Shown piece by piece: positions 7,734 to 16,883 of a DNA stretch of 64,000 nucleotides. The notes under the pieces are model-generated. The model searched no databases and had not been told where the DNA came from. It saw only the letters and a list, made by a program, of their open reading frames with translations. A program made the translations under genes and the position numbers. The stretch's first letter is position 1; every line of letters starts with the position of its first letter. The DNA is from Actinomycetes bacterium (lineage in GTDB: Bacteria > Actinomycetota > Acidimicrobiia > Acidimicrobiales > RAAP-2). The stretch is from the NCBI GenBank assembly GCA_021793395.1, contig JAJYSU010000003.1, forward strand, positions 1-64,000, read 5' to 3'.

Positions 7734-9362
7734 ATGAAGCACAATGCACGGAGTACGGACGCGGGTCGCCGGTGGCGACGAACGTTGTCCTCGATTGTGT
7801 CACTGGTTGCCGGTGTGTCCTTGGCCGCTACCGGGCTGACGTTGGCGTCGACCACCGCGGCGTCGGCGGCCACTACGGCTACTACGGCGAGTGCGACACC
7901 GTGTGCGATCAGCGTCAGTGCGGGCTCCGGCACGGCCGTGGGCTCGCTCATCCTCGGTGTTACTGCCGGTACGACGCAGATTACGTTCGACTGCAACACG
8001 TCGTCGAACGCGGCCTTCGGCGTGGAGGCCTCGATGCTCAGCCTCGTGGGGGCGTCGTCGGTGAGCCAGGAGGCGTCGGCCGACACCTCGGCTCTAGCGA
8101 CCTTTAAGGCGAGTCCGACGGACACCAGTTGCCCCGCGGGAACCGCGGGGTCCTGTGAGACCGCGACCTTCACCATTCCGGCCTCCTTCAGCGCGGCGGA
8201 TCCCAACGCGCAGTGCCCGCCGACCCAGGCGCAGATCAACGCGGGCCTCTACGGCTGCGTTCTCGCGGTGGCTACGGCCGCGGGTGTCCCGGTCCCTGGT
8301 GTTAGCGCGCTGATCACCTACGCCAACTCGCCGGCGCCCGCCGCCCCCACCGTCGTGGCCACGCCGAACGTGGCGGTCGCGGGAAGTTCGGTTTCCTTGA
8401 GTGACACCAGCGCGTCGGGCGACTGGTGGGGTAACGCCGTGCAGACGAACCAGGCAGTCGCCCTGGGTACGACGCCCCTGGCGGCGCCAGCCACGTGCGC
8501 GACGGGGTACGGGACCGTACCGACACCCCTGGTCATGGTGAACTGGTTCGCGAAGGGTTCGACGACACCAATCCCGGGCAGTGCGGCGGGTCTCACGATT
8601 ACCAACGACTGCTACGACGGCACGACCCTGCACGGACCCACGATCGGTGGCTCGATCGCGGTGCCGTCTACTCTGACCGTCGGAACCAGCTACACGGCCT
8701 TCGTGTGTGAGATGAACATCACGCCCTACCCGAGCAACGACTCGAGTGCGGCGACGAACTGTGGCCCCGCGCCCCAGGGTGCCAGTTGGATCGACGCGTC
8801 ATTCCCGTTCACCGTGGCCACGGCCGCCATCACCCAGTCGGGTTCACAGACGGCCACCGTCACGGCGAACAAGTCGGCAACGTTTAGTGCGCAGTTGGCG
8901 GTGACCGGGAATAGTGGCGCGACGACCTTCGCGCAGGCGACGGGCTCGCCGCAGCTGGTCGTGTCGTCGAGCGGTGCCGTGAGCACGTCGGGGGCACTGG
9001 CACCCGGTACCTACCAGGCGACGGGGACGGTGAGTGACGCCAACGGGGACGGAGGGGCATTCACCTTCGCGCTGGTCGTGAAGAAGGCGCCACCGGTTGT
9101 CGTTGTCCCACGCGTGAGGCGCGTCGTGGGCGCGGCGGTGCGTGGTCGTTTCGTGATTCTTACCGTCCTGGGTTCCGGGTTCGTGGGTCGCCCGCGGGTG
9201 AGCCCTCCGTACGGCACGGTGGCGAGAGTCGTGGCGTCGAGCGCCACGATGTTGAAGTTGCGCGTGCTGGTGCGTGTGGGCGGGCCTCACGGTTTTCGCG
9301 TCATGGTCCTTCGATTCAACAATGGCAAGGTGCTACGCGTTCGCTACCTCTTTCGAGGGTAA
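7734..9362 (+). CDS. Secreted repeat-poor surface protein, unknown function
   Basis: A 542-residue exported protein. The N-terminus has Arg residues, then a hydrophobic stretch SIVSLVAGVSLAATGLTLAS and a likely cleavage after TTAASAA. The mature chain is rich in Ala, Thr, Ser and Gly and contains several Cys residues that could form disulfides. Around residues 380-460 is an Ig-like/cadherin-like beta domain (SGALAPGTYQATGTVSDANG). The last 80 residues are basic and Val-rich (VVVVPRVRRVVGAAVRGRF). I chose the ATG at 7734 because a purine-rich GAGGGGTAGG lies just upstream. I do not recognise the family. Confidence 0.75.
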   Translation: MKHNARSTDAGRRWRRTLSSIVSLVAGVSLAATGLTLASTTAASAATTATTASATPCAISVSAGSGTAVGSLILGVTAGTTQITFDCNTSSNAAFGVEASMLSLVGASSVSQEASADTSALATFKASPTDTSCPAGTAGSCETATFTIPASFSAADPNAQCPPTQAQINAGLYGCVLAVATAAGVPVPGVSALITYANSPAPAAPTVVATPNVAVAGSSVSLSDTSASGDWWGNAVQTNQAVALGTTPLAAPATCATGYGTVPTPLVMVNWFAKGSTTPIPGSAAGLTITNDCYDGTTLHGPTIGGSIAVPSTLTVGTSYTAFVCEMNITPYPSNDSSAATNCGPAPQGASWIDASFPFTVATAAITQSGSQTATVTANKSATFSAQLAVTGNSGATTFAQATGSPQLVVSSSGAVSTSGALAPGTYQATGTVSDANGDGGAFTFALVVKKAPPVVVVPRVRRVVGAAVRGRFVILTVLGSGFVGRPRVSPPYGTVARVVASSATMLKLRVLVRVGGPHGFRVMVLRFNNGKVLRVRYLFRG

Positions 9363-9371
9363 GTGACCGCA

Positions 9372-9437
9372 GGGGGCGCCGACTCCGGGTCGGCGCCCCC
9401 CACTACCCGTCGTGGGGCACCGCGACGGGTAGTGGGG
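9372..9437. terminator. Two overlapping, mutually exclusive hairpins
   Basis: Arm 9372-9383 (GGGGGCGCCGAC) pairs perfectly with 9389-9400. Arm 9398-9412 (CCCCACTACCCGTCG) pairs perfectly, 15 bases, with 9423-9437. The two stems share bases 9398-9400, so at the limit they compete. There is no T-tract. The position just after a stop codon suggests a transcription terminator. Confidence 0.65.
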
Positions 9438-9475
9438 CCAGCGAAGGGTGATGGCGTACGTGGCGGCAACACCAG

Positions 9476-9481
9476 TAGGCT
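9476..9481 (+). promoter_or_regulatory. Extended -10 type promoter, leaderless start
   Basis: TAGGCT ends six bases before the ATG at 9488, so transcription would start at or next to the start codon. Confidence 0.6.
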
Positions 9482-9487
9482 CGAATA

Positions 9488-10207
9488 ATGTTCGTGAATC
9501 GAGTCGTGCGACGTTCCCTTCTTGCCGTAGCCCTAGGGGTTGGCGTGTCCGTGAGTGTGTTACCCCTGGTGGCGCAGGCGACCACGAAGGAGCCGAGCGT
9601 GGCGTCGGTGCTCACGGCGGTGCGTGCCAACATGGCCGCCGAGCGTGGTGTGCACATCGTCGTGACGTCGAGATCAGCGACCGCGCAGGACAGCGTCGTG
9701 GCCGATCTGGGTCGTACTAGTGGCTCGGAGACGTTTACGTCCGGTAAGGCAACCGTGTCGATCGTGGTGACTCCTCACTACGCCTACCTTCGTGGTAACG
9801 CGGCGGGACTCATGACTCTCGTGGGCCTCACCTCGAGCCAACAGAAGAAGGTCGGAAGTAAGGCGATCTCGATGAAAGCGGGTACCTCGCCCTACGCGAG
9901 TTTCAAGTCGAATCTGACGGTGGGCGCCTTCACCGCGTTCCTGCCGACGCAGAAGGACGTGCGCCTCTCGCGTGACAAGTTCGGTGCGTACGTGCTGTCG
10001 TGGACGACCAAGGCGACGAAAACGACGACGCGCACGACAAGCGTGTTGACCATGTCCTCGGGCAAGAAGCCCTTGCCCCTGCGTGAGGTGGTGACGAGTA
10101 GCTCGGGTTCGGGGTCGACAAACTTTTCAAAGTGGGGCGAGTCGGTGGCGACGTCGGTGCCTTCCGCCCGTTCGCTCATTCCCTACACGGCGGTTGTCAA
10201 GGGTTAG
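9488..10207 (+). CDS. Secreted protein, unknown function
   Basis: A 239-residue exported protein with a clear signal peptide (RRSLLAVALGVGVSVSVLPL, likely cleavage after VAQA). The mature part begins with a helix (SVASVLTAVRANMAAE) and continues with short beta-prone segments such as GVHIVVTSRSATAQDSVVAD and TVSIVVTPHYAYLRGN. The layout resembles LppX/LprG-type lipid-carrier folds, but there is no lipobox Cys and the similarity is only structural impression. It follows another secreted protein and has its own leaderless promoter. No family is assigned. Confidence 0.75.
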   Translation: MFVNRVVRRSLLAVALGVGVSVSVLPLVAQATTKEPSVASVLTAVRANMAAERGVHIVVTSRSATAQDSVVADLGRTSGSETFTSGKATVSIVVTPHYAYLRGNAAGLMTLVGLTSSQQKKVGSKAISMKAGTSPYASFKSNLTVGAFTAFLPTQKDVRLSRDKFGAYVLSWTTKATKTTTRTTSVLTMSSGKKPLPLREVVTSSSGSGSTNFSKWGESVATSVPSARSLIPYTAVVKG

Positions 10208-10304
10208 AGGGCGCGCCGGGTCGTCGGTCGGACTCGTCGCGTGGTGAGGCTGAGGGAGTTTGCTCGGCGAGACGCGTCGCGACCTCACTGATGTGCCCGC
10301 GTCC

Positions 10305-10310
10305 TACGAT
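10305..10310 (+). promoter_or_regulatory. Leaderless promoter for short frame before MFS gene
   Basis: TACGAT ends six bases before the GTG at 10317, the same spacing as at nine other genes in this window. Confidence 0.5.
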
Positions 10311-10316
10311 GTGTGA

Positions 10317-10424
10317 GTGGAACGTTCGACACGTGGCGAGAAACGGCAACGGCGTCCACGCTCCGAATCGTCAGTGACGAGTGCGTGGGCTAGATCGACA
10401 GTGGCGGATGACGTGCGCTCGTGA
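10317..10424 (+). CDS. Possible 35-residue leader peptide, coupled to MFS gene
   Basis: A GTG start six bases after TACGAT opens 35 codons and ends in TGA overlapping the GTG start of the MFS gene (GTGA at 10421-10424). The peptide is basic and Ser-rich, beginning VERSTRGEKRQRRPRSESS. It contains eight Arg residues and no hydrophobic segment. The exact leaderless spacing plus the four-base overlap with the exporter start suggest that it is translated and couples translation to the transporter. It could be an attenuating leader or a chance frame. Confidence 0.4.
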   Translation: MERSTRGEKRQRRPRSESSVTSAWARSTVADDVRS

Positions 10425-12169
10425 GCCAGGTACGCTCGCCCTCGCCCTCGCCCTCGCCCTCGCTCGTAGTGCCCACTGAGCGTGGTGACCGCTACAAGTG
10501 GGTAGCCCTCTCCAACACCACGCTCGGGTCGCTGATGGCGATGATTGATATCACGATCATGCTGATTGCGCTACCCGACATCTTTCGGGGGATCCACATT
10601 AATCCGCTTCTACCCAAGAACAGTTTCTTCTTACTGTGGATGATTCTGAGTTTCATGGTGGTGACCAGCGTGCTCGTGGTGAGTCTGGGGCGCCTCGGCG
10701 ACATGTACGGTCGGGTGCGCATCTACAACCTGGGATTCGCCGTGTACACCGTTTTTTCACTGGCGCTGAGCGTGACGTGGATGTCGGGCACGTCTGCCGC
10801 ACTCTGGCTGGTGGTCATGCGGGTGTTTCAGGGGGTGGGGGCGGCGATGCTGATCGCTAACTCGTCGGCAATTCTGACCGACGCCTTCCCCGAGAACCAG
10901 CGAGGGATGGCGCTGGGCATCAATCAAGTGGCCGGTCTCAGTGGATCCTTCATCGGATTGATTCTCGGTGGCGTGCTCGCGCCGATCCAGTGGCGACTTA
11001 TCTTCTTGGTCTCCGTGCCGATCGGGCTCTTCGGCACGCTGTGGGCGTATCGCAAGTTGCGCGAGGTGCCTCGGCGATCGGCGGCGCGTCTGGACTGGGC
11101 GGGCAACGTCACCTTCGCGCTGGGACTGATCGGAATCATGGTGGGAATCACCTACGGTATTCAGCCCTACGGCGGCGCGACCATGGGCTGGTCCAGCCCC
11201 TTCGTTCTCGGCAGTCTCGCGGCCGGGGTGGTTCTGCTCGTCGCCTTCGCGATCATCGAGCAGCGGGTCGTGGACCCGATGTTTCGACTGCAACTCTTTC
11301 GAATCCGGGCCTTTACGGCGGGAAGTGTCTCCTCACTGCTGGCGAGCATGGGTCGCGGGGGACTGATGTTTATTCTGATCATCTGGCTGCAGGGGATCTG
11401 GCTGCCCCTGCACGGATACAACTTCACTCGCACGCCGCTGTGGGCCGGTATTTACATGCTGCCGATGACCCTGGGCTTCTTGCTCGCGGGTCCCGTGTCG
11501 GGGTTCCTGTCGGATCGATTTGGTTCTCGTCCCTTCGCCACGGGAGGGATGATCGTCGCCGCCGGTTCGTTCCTGCTCCTCGAACGACTTCCCATCAACT
11601 TCTCCTACGCGGAGTTCGCACCCATCCTTTTGCTCAACGGCCTCGCGATGGGCGCCTTCGCGGCACCCAACCGTGCGGGCGTCATGAACAGCCTGCCGGC
11701 CGAACACCGGGGCGTCGGCGCGGGAATGACCTCCACGTTCCAGAACTCCGCTCAGGTGTTATCGGTGGGCGTGTTCTTCACGCTCATCATCGTGGGACTC
11801 TCGGCCACGCTGCCGTCCGCCCTGTTTCATGGACTGGTAGCGCACGGCGTTCCCGTGTCGGCGGCGACGGCGGCGTCGCACCTTCCTCCGGTGTCGACCC
11901 TGTTCGCCGCCTTCTTGGGTTACAACCCGGTGCAGCACATCGTGGGAGCATCGGTCCTCGCGAGTCTGCCCGCCCACCAGGTGACTATTCTCTCGGGCCG
12001 GAGCTTTTTTCCCACCCTGATCGCGCACCCTTTCGCCAGCGGGTTGCACGAAGCATTCGATTTCTCCATCGCGGCGTGTCTGGTGGCGGCCGGTGCGTCG
12101 TGGCTGCGCGGTGGGAAGTATCACTATCCGACGTCGGACGAGTCAGCGGAGTCGCCGTTGGACGAGTGA
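10421..12169 (+). CDS. DHA2-family MFS exporter (EmrB/QacA type)
   Basis: A 582-residue membrane protein with about 14 hydrophobic segments. Family signs are TLGSLMAMIDITIMLIALPD in the first helix, SLGRLGDMYGRVRIYNLGF as the motif A loop, VMRVFQGVGAAML, and GINQVAGLSGSFIGLILGGV as the motif C antiporter signature. These proton-driven pumps export drugs, dyes or metabolites. The first residues are a Ser-Pro repeat (SPSPSPSPS) from five tandem CTCGCC-type hexamers at 10435-10464. The GTG start overlaps the stop of a short upstream frame. The substrate is unknown; no regulator gene is adjacent. Confidence 0.9.
   Translation: MSQVRSPSPSPSPSLVVPTERGDRYKWVALSNTTLGSLMAMIDITIMLIALPDIFRGIHINPLLPKNSFFLLWMILSFMVVTSVLVVSLGRLGDMYGRVRIYNLGFAVYTVFSLALSVTWMSGTSAALWLVVMRVFQGVGAAMLIANSSAILTDAFPENQRGMALGINQVAGLSGSFIGLILGGVLAPIQWRLIFLVSVPIGLFGTLWAYRKLREVPRRSAARLDWAGNVTFALGLIGIMVGITYGIQPYGGATMGWSSPFVLGSLAAGVVLLVAFAIIEQRVVDPMFRLQLFRIRAFTAGSVSSLLASMGRGGLMFILIIWLQGIWLPLHGYNFTRTPLWAGIYMLPMTLGFLLAGPVSGFLSDRFGSRPFATGGMIVAAGSFLLLERLPINFSYAEFAPILLLNGLAMGAFAAPNRAGVMNSLPAEHRGVGAGMTSTFQNSAQVLSVGVFFTLIIVGLSATLPSALFHGLVAHGVPVSAATAASHLPPVSTLFAAFLGYNPVQHIVGASVLASLPAHQVTILSGRSFFPTLIAHPFASGLHEAFDFSIAACLVAAGASWLRGGKYHYPTSDESAESPLDE
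10435..10464 (+). repeat. Hexanucleotide tandem repeat (CTCGCC)
   Basis: Four perfect copies of CTCGCC and a fifth ending in T, inside the 5' coding end of the exporter gene. The unit length is a multiple of three, so a change in copy number would alter only the Ser-Pro count and keep the frame. Confidence 0.85.
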
Positions 12170-12226
12170 GGCGAGTGTCCGGGGCAGCGTGTCGTGGATA
12201 TCGACACCGCCGTGGGGAGGCGTCGT

Positions 12227-12769
12227 TCAGTTGCGTGGCGACACGGTGAGCGCGCCAATGATCTCGTCAACGATTCGCGCGACGTCGGTGTTGATGTCCA
12301 CCGTGACGCCGTGCTCGTCATCGCCTAGCGGCTCCAGGGTGGCTAGTTGGGACTCGAGCAGCGAGCGCGGCATGAAGTGATTCGTGCGAGCCCGGAGGCG
12401 AGCGTCGAGCAGGGCAGGGGTGCCCCGTAGGTAGACGAAGGGCGCCCCGGGGACGTACTCGCGCAGGACGTCACGGTAGCGACGCGTGAGGGCCGAACAC
12501 GCCACGACCGTGGGCTGGCGCCGCGCCGCGGCGTCTTTCATGTGCTGGCCGACGGCGTGCAGCCACGGGAGCCGATCGTCATCGTTCAGGGGGTGGCCGG
12601 TTGCCATTTTCTCGCGGTTCTCGGGCGAGTGCAGATCGTCGGCGTCGAGGAAGTCGGCGCTGAGCCGAGTGGCCAGTGCGAGACCCACCGTGGTCTTGCC
12701 CGAACCCGATGCACCCATCACCACGATGGGTGCATCGCCGTCGACGAGGTACGCCGTCATCATGTTCAT
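12227..12769 (-). CDS. gntK: Gluconokinase
   Basis: A 180-residue P-loop kinase of the GntK family, which phosphorylates D-gluconate to 6-phosphogluconate. The Walker A is VVMGASGSGKTTVG near residue 20. Family-specific blocks are DFLDADDLHSPENREKMATG, PLNDDDRLPWL, VVACSALTRRYRDVLRE and ARTNHFMPRSLLESQLATLE. Several ATG codons lie close together at the start, so the exact N-terminus is uncertain by a few residues. It is divergent from the glucuronate operon, so the region as a whole handles sugar acids. Confidence 0.92.
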   Translation of the reverse strand: MNMMTAYLVDGDAPIVVMGASGSGKTTVGLALATRLSADFLDADDLHSPENREKMATGHPLNDDDRLPWLHAVGQHMKDAAARRQPTVVACSALTRRYRDVLREYVPGAPFVYLRGTPALLDARLRARTNHFMPRSLLESQLATLEPLGDDEHGVTVDINTDVARIVDEIIGALTVSPRN

Positions 12770-12956
12770 GGTATGCGTTACCGTGAACCGCGACGTGGCC
12801 GGATGCTCATCGTGACCCGCGGCGCAAGAGCACCAGGAAGCGACGACGCGGCGAAGTAGCGTGGGCGTGTGTACTGAGCGACGGCCCTGGTCGAGGATTC
12901 ACGGACCCGAACGTGCAGGAATTTCGCTGAGGTCGGTTTGGTGAGAAGGTGAGAGG

Positions 12957-14366
12957 GTGACGACGTTGGTGCGAGGTCAGTTGAGCCCTGATCGACTGCT
13001 GCCGGCGGACCCGACCACGCGCGAGCTCGCGCGCGAGTTGCTGAGTTGTGTCGAGGACCTTCCGATCGTGTCGCCCCACGGCCACGTCAGCGCGTCGGTG
13101 ATCGCGGACGACGAGCCCTTCAGCGATCCCGCCGGGCTTCTCGTGACGCCGGATCACTACGTGACCCGCCTGCTGCACGCCAACGGCGTCTCGCTGGCGG
13201 CACTCGGCGTAGGCGGCTCGGGCGCCGAGCCGCGCGAGGTCTGGCGGGAGTTCTGCGCCGCCTGGCCCGTGTTCGACGGCACGGCGTCGGCTAACTGGCT
13301 GACGAGTGAGCTGTCCGACCTGTTCGGCGTGCACGACGCGCCCTCTCGCGAGAACGCGGACGTGCTCTACGATCGGATTGCGGCGCGCCTGAGCGAGCCC
13401 GACCTACGACCGCGGGCGCTCGTGCGCTCGTTTGCGGTCGAGGTTCTCGCGACCACCGACGACCCGCTCGATGACCTCGCGGCGCATCGCCGCCTGGCCG
13501 AGGATCCGTCCTTCGAGGCGCGCGTGGTACCCACGTTTCGTCCCGACGCGTACGTCGACGCCGCCACGCCCGACTTCACGCAGCGGGTGGACCGGCTCAT
13601 CGCCGAGGCGGGCGAGGGCGGCAGTGGGTACGACGGATACCTGAGCGCCCTGCGGGCTCGGCGTCAGTACTTCATCGATGCGGGGGCGACGGCGAGCGAT
13701 CACGGGGTGCGTACGCCACGCAGCGTGATACTCGATCCACTCGCCGCGTCGCGGCTCTTTGATCGAGTGCGCCGCGGGGGCGCGGGCGAGGACGATCGCG
13801 ATACGTTTGAGGCCCACATGCTCTACGAGATGGCTCGCATGAGCGTCGAGGACGGGCTGACCATGATGATTCACCCCGGTTCGCTGCGTAACTACGATCG
13901 TGAGACGTACGCTTGCTTTGGACCCGACACGGGCCACGACATCCCGGTGTCCGTGGAGTTCACGGCGGCACTACGTCCCCTGCTCGACGACTTCGGTAAT
14001 GCGCCGGGCTTCCACCTCGTTCTGTTCACACTCGACGAGAGCACGTTCTCTCGAGAGTTGGCGCCACTCGCGGGCTTTTATCGTGGTGTCTATTTAGGGT
14101 CCCCCTGGTGGTTCCTCGACGCTCCCGACGCGATGGCTCGCTTTCGTGCGGCGGTCACCGAAACCGTGGGATTCTCACGCTACGGGGGCTTCGTCGATGA
14201 CACTCGCGCCTTTTGCTCGATACCCGCACGTCACAACGTCGCTCGCCGCGTCGAGGCGTCGTTTCTCGCCCGCTTGGTGGCCGAACATCGCGTGACGCTC
14301 CCGCGAGCTCGTGAGATCATCGTCGACGTCATTGACGGCGCGCCGCGACGGGTCTTTAAGTTATGA
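12957..14366 (+). CDS. uxaC: Glucuronate (uronate) isomerase UxaC
   Basis: A 469-residue uronate isomerase converting D-glucuronate to D-fructuronate. Motifs of the metal-dependent amidohydrolase-like fold are LPIVSPHGHVSAS near residue 40 (metal-binding HxH type), GLTMMIHPGSLRNY, FHLVLFTLDESTFSRELAPL and YLGSPWWFLDAPDAM. The C-terminus FVDDTRAFCSIPARHNVARR is typical. The GTG start has GAGAAGG upstream. Its stop overlaps the next start (ATGA), and with uxuB and the dehydratase gene it forms a catabolic operon. Confidence 0.93.
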   Translation: MTTLVRGQLSPDRLLPADPTTRELARELLSCVEDLPIVSPHGHVSASVIADDEPFSDPAGLLVTPDHYVTRLLHANGVSLAALGVGGSGAEPREVWREFCAAWPVFDGTASANWLTSELSDLFGVHDAPSRENADVLYDRIAARLSEPDLRPRALVRSFAVEVLATTDDPLDDLAAHRRLAEDPSFEARVVPTFRPDAYVDAATPDFTQRVDRLIAEAGEGGSGYDGYLSALRARRQYFIDAGATASDHGVRTPRSVILDPLAASRLFDRVRRGGAGEDDRDTFEAHMLYEMARMSVEDGLTMMIHPGSLRNYDRETYACFGPDTGHDIPVSVEFTAALRPLLDDFGNAPGFHLVLFTLDESTFSRELAPLAGFYRGVYLGSPWWFLDAPDAMARFRAAVTETVGFSRYGGFVDDTRAFCSIPARHNVARRVEASFLARLVAEHRVTLPRAREIIVDVIDGAPRRVFKL

Positions 14367-15793
14367 CGTCGACGTCGCGGCCGTTGACTCCGGAGGCGTT
14401 CGGTGTGTCCTCGCGGCCGCCGACGCGAATCGCCCATATCGGTTTGGGGTCCTTCCACCGAGCTCACCAGGTGTGGTTCACCGCTCACGCCGACGATGGT
14501 AACGAGTGGGGTTTCTGCTCCTTCGCGGGGCGCGCGGGTGGCCTGGCGCCGACGTTGCGCGCCCAGGGTGGTTTGTACACCCTCATCGAGCGCTCGGGGT
14601 CGGGCGATGCGTTCGAGGTCATGACCAACCTGGTCGACGTGCGCGAAGGCACCGACATCGCGGCTCTGACGGACGTGCTCTCGCGCTCGGAGACGGCCGT
14701 GCTCACGACGACCGTGACCGAGGCCGGCTACCACCTGGGTCTCGACGGTACCCCCGATCTCGCGGACGCGCACGTGGCCCGAGATCTCGTGCTCCTGGAG
14801 AAGGCCCTGCGCGAGACTCACCTCGAGGCGTGCGCCGTGACGACGGTGCCGGGGAGAATCTTGCTCGGCCTTAGCGCTCGTCGACGCGCGGGAGCGGGAC
14901 CGATCGCGATCGTTCCGTGCGACAACGTGCCGAGTAACGGACCCACTCTCCAACGGGGTCTAACTCTGTTGTCGCAGGGCCTCGACGCTGATCTGGCCGC
15001 GTGGATGGGCGACAACGTGGCGTTCGTGTCGACCAGTGTGGACCGAATCACGCCGCGAATCACGGATCACGACGTGGCGTTGGTGGCGCGCGAGACGGGT
15101 TGGCGAGACGCCGCGCCGGTCGTGACGGAGCCCTTCGCCAGTTGGGTCTTGTCCGGTACGTTCCCCGCTGGTCGGCCCCGCTGGGAGAGCGCCGGCGCGA
15201 TCGTCGTGGCGGACATCGAGCCCTACGAGCGGCGCAAGCTGTGGCTCCTCAACGGAGCGCACAGCCTGCTCGCCTACCTGGGATTGGAGGCGGGGCTGCG
15301 CACGGTGGCCGAGGCGATTGGCGATGGAGCGTGCCGACGCGCGGTGGAATCATTCTGGACGTCGGCCCGCCGTCACCTTCCGGAGTCGTTGAAGCTCGAT
15401 GAGTACTGCGTCCAGTTGGTCGAGCGATTCGCCAACGGGCGCATTGAGTACCAGCTCGAGCAGATTGCCTCGGATTCGGTGATGAAGCTTCGTACCCGGA
15501 TTGCCCCGGTCGTTGTCGCCGAGTCCCACGCCGGGCGGGAGTGCCCGGCCGGTGACGCGGCGTTGGCGGCGTGGGTGCGACTCGTGGCAGTTCGTGGTTC
15601 GTTTCCCGACGCCGAGTTCGACGCGGTGACGTCGCGACGCGAGACGACGTCATTCGTTACCGATTTGCTCGCTCTCGTGGAGCCGAGTCTCGCCGAGTCG
15701 CCCGTGGCGTCGCGAGTAGCGCGTCTGGTCGAGGGGGACGCGATCCCGGTCGGTGCCGTGACTCCATTCGCACCCATTTCAAGGAGGATCTGA
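14363..15793 (+). CDS. uxuB: Mannitol dehydrogenase family, probable fructuronate reductase
   Basis: A 476-residue polyol-dehydrogenase-like protein. The N-terminal Rossmann part has [18 protein letters not shown]; later come [13 protein letters not shown] and SVDRITPRI. The catalytic Lys region is [16 protein letters not shown]. Members reduce fructuronate to D-mannonate or oxidise mannitol or arabinitol. Position between uxaC and a mannonate-dehydratase gene makes fructuronate reductase (UxuB) by far the likeliest. Start overlaps the uxaC stop by four bases. Confidence 0.9.
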   Translation: MTSTSRPLTPEAFGVSSRPPTRIAHIGLGSFHRAHQVWFTAHADDGNEWGFCSFAGRAGGLAPTLRAQGGLYTLIERSGSGDAFEVMTNLVDVREGTDIAALTDVLSRSETAVLTTTVTEAGYHLGLDGTPDLADAHVARDLVLLEKALRETHLEACAVTTVPGRILLGLSARRRAGAGPIAIVPCDNVPSNGPTLQRGLTLLSQGLDADLAAWMGDNVAFVSTSVDRITPRITDHDVALVARETGWRDAAPVVTEPFASWVLSGTFPAGRPRWESAGAIVVADIEPYERRKLWLLNGAHSLLAYLGLEAGLRTVAEAIGDGACRRAVESFWTSARRHLPESLKLDEYCVQLVERFANGRIEYQLEQIASDSVMKLRTRIAPVVVAESHAGRECPAGDAALAAWVRLVAVRGSFPDAEFDAVTSRRETTSFVTDLLALVEPSLAESPVASRVARLVEGDAIPVGAVTPFAPISRRI

Positions 15794-15794
15794 C

Positions 15795-16883
15795 ATGGCC
15801 ATTGTCGCGGCTGACGTCATCGTTACCAGTCCCGACCGAAACTTCGTGACCTTGAAAATTACGACCGATGAGGGGGTGAGTGGTCTCGGTGACGGCACCC
15901 TCAACGGGCGTGAGCTCGCCGTGGTCGCCTACCTTCGCGACTACGTCGTCCCCCTGTTGATCGGGCGCGACGAGCGCAATATCGAGGACACGTGGCAGTT
16001 CCTGTATCGAGGCGCGTACTGGCGGCGCGGACCGGTCACCATGGCCGCGATCGCGGCGGTGGACGTCGCTCTGTGGGACATCAAGGCCAAGCAGGCCGCT
16101 ATGCCTCTCTACCAACTACTCGGGGGAGCATCTCGGCGAGGACTGCTGGCCTACGGCCACGCGTCGGGCAAGTCTCTCGACGAACTCTTCGACAGTATTC
16201 GTGCGCACCAGGCACTGGGCTATCGCGCCGTTCGCGTGCAGACCGGCGTCCCGGGCCTCGAGTCGATCTACGGGATCGCGTCGAACGCGACCGCCCCCGG
16301 TAACGCGGGGGTGCGCTACGACCACGAACCCGCTCAGCGTGGTTCGCTACCCGCCCAGGAGGACTGGGACACACGTCGTTACCTGCGTCACGTGCCGACG
16401 GTGTTCGAGGCGGTACGTCACGAGTTCGGTCCCGATCTGCCACTGCTGCACGACGGACATCACCGCATGACGCCCATCGAGGCGGCGCAACTCGGACGGT
16501 CCCTCGAGCCGTACAACCTCTTCTGGCTCGAGGATTGCACCCCGGCGGAGAATCAGGAGTCACTGCGCCTCGTTCGCCAGCACACCACGACGCCCCTCGC
16601 TATCGGGGAGATCTTCAACACGATCTGGGACTATCAACTCATCATCCGCGAGCAGTTGATTGACTACGTGCGTAGCGCGGTGACCCACGCGGGCGGCATT
16701 ACTCATCTCAAGAAACTGCTCGAGTACGCTGCCCAGTACCAGATCAAGTCGGGGATGCATGGTCCTACGGACGTGTCGCCGGTGGGGATGGCGGCGGCCA
16801 TGCACCTAGGAATGGCCATTCACAACTTCGGTATCCAGGAGTACATGACGCACGGGGAGCGAACCAACGAGGTGTTCGAGTAG
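15795..16883 (+). CDS. manD: D-mannonate dehydratase (enolase superfamily), cut short by in-frame TAG
   Basis: Enolase-superfamily mannonate dehydratase (ManD/RspA group), converting D-mannonate to 2-keto-3-deoxygluconate. An excellent ribosome site AAGGAGG lies eight bases before the ATG. Motifs are the N-terminal capping block [36 protein letters not shown] and [13 protein letters not shown] as metal ligands, [14 protein letters not shown], and [17 protein letters not shown]. After TNEVFE comes TAG at 16881-16883. The expected C-terminus follows in the same frame for 49 more codons. The 362-residue product lacks about 50 residues compared with the family's ~400. Confidence 0.9.
   Translation: MAIVAADVIVTSPDRNFVTLKITTDEGVSGLGDGTLNGRELAVVAYLRDYVVPLLIGRDERNIEDTWQFLYRGAYWRRGPVTMAAIAAVDVALWDIKAKQAAMPLYQLLGGASRRGLLAYGHASGKSLDELFDSIRAHQALGYRAVRVQTGVPGLESIYGIASNATAPGNAGVRYDHEPAQRGSLPAQEDWDTRRYLRHVPTVFEAVRHEFGPDLPLLHDGHHRMTPIEAAQLGRSLEPYNLFWLEDCTPAENQESLRLVRQHTTTPLAIGEIFNTIWDYQLIIREQLIDYVRSAVTHAGGITHLKKLLEYAAQYQIKSGMHGPTDVSPVGMAAAMHLGMAIHNFGIQEYMTHGERTNEVFE

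Noticed and set aside
7325-8239. Long minus-strand frame opposite the secreted protein gene
   Set aside because: No domain motifs; it lies opposite a gene with a clear signal peptide and typical composition.
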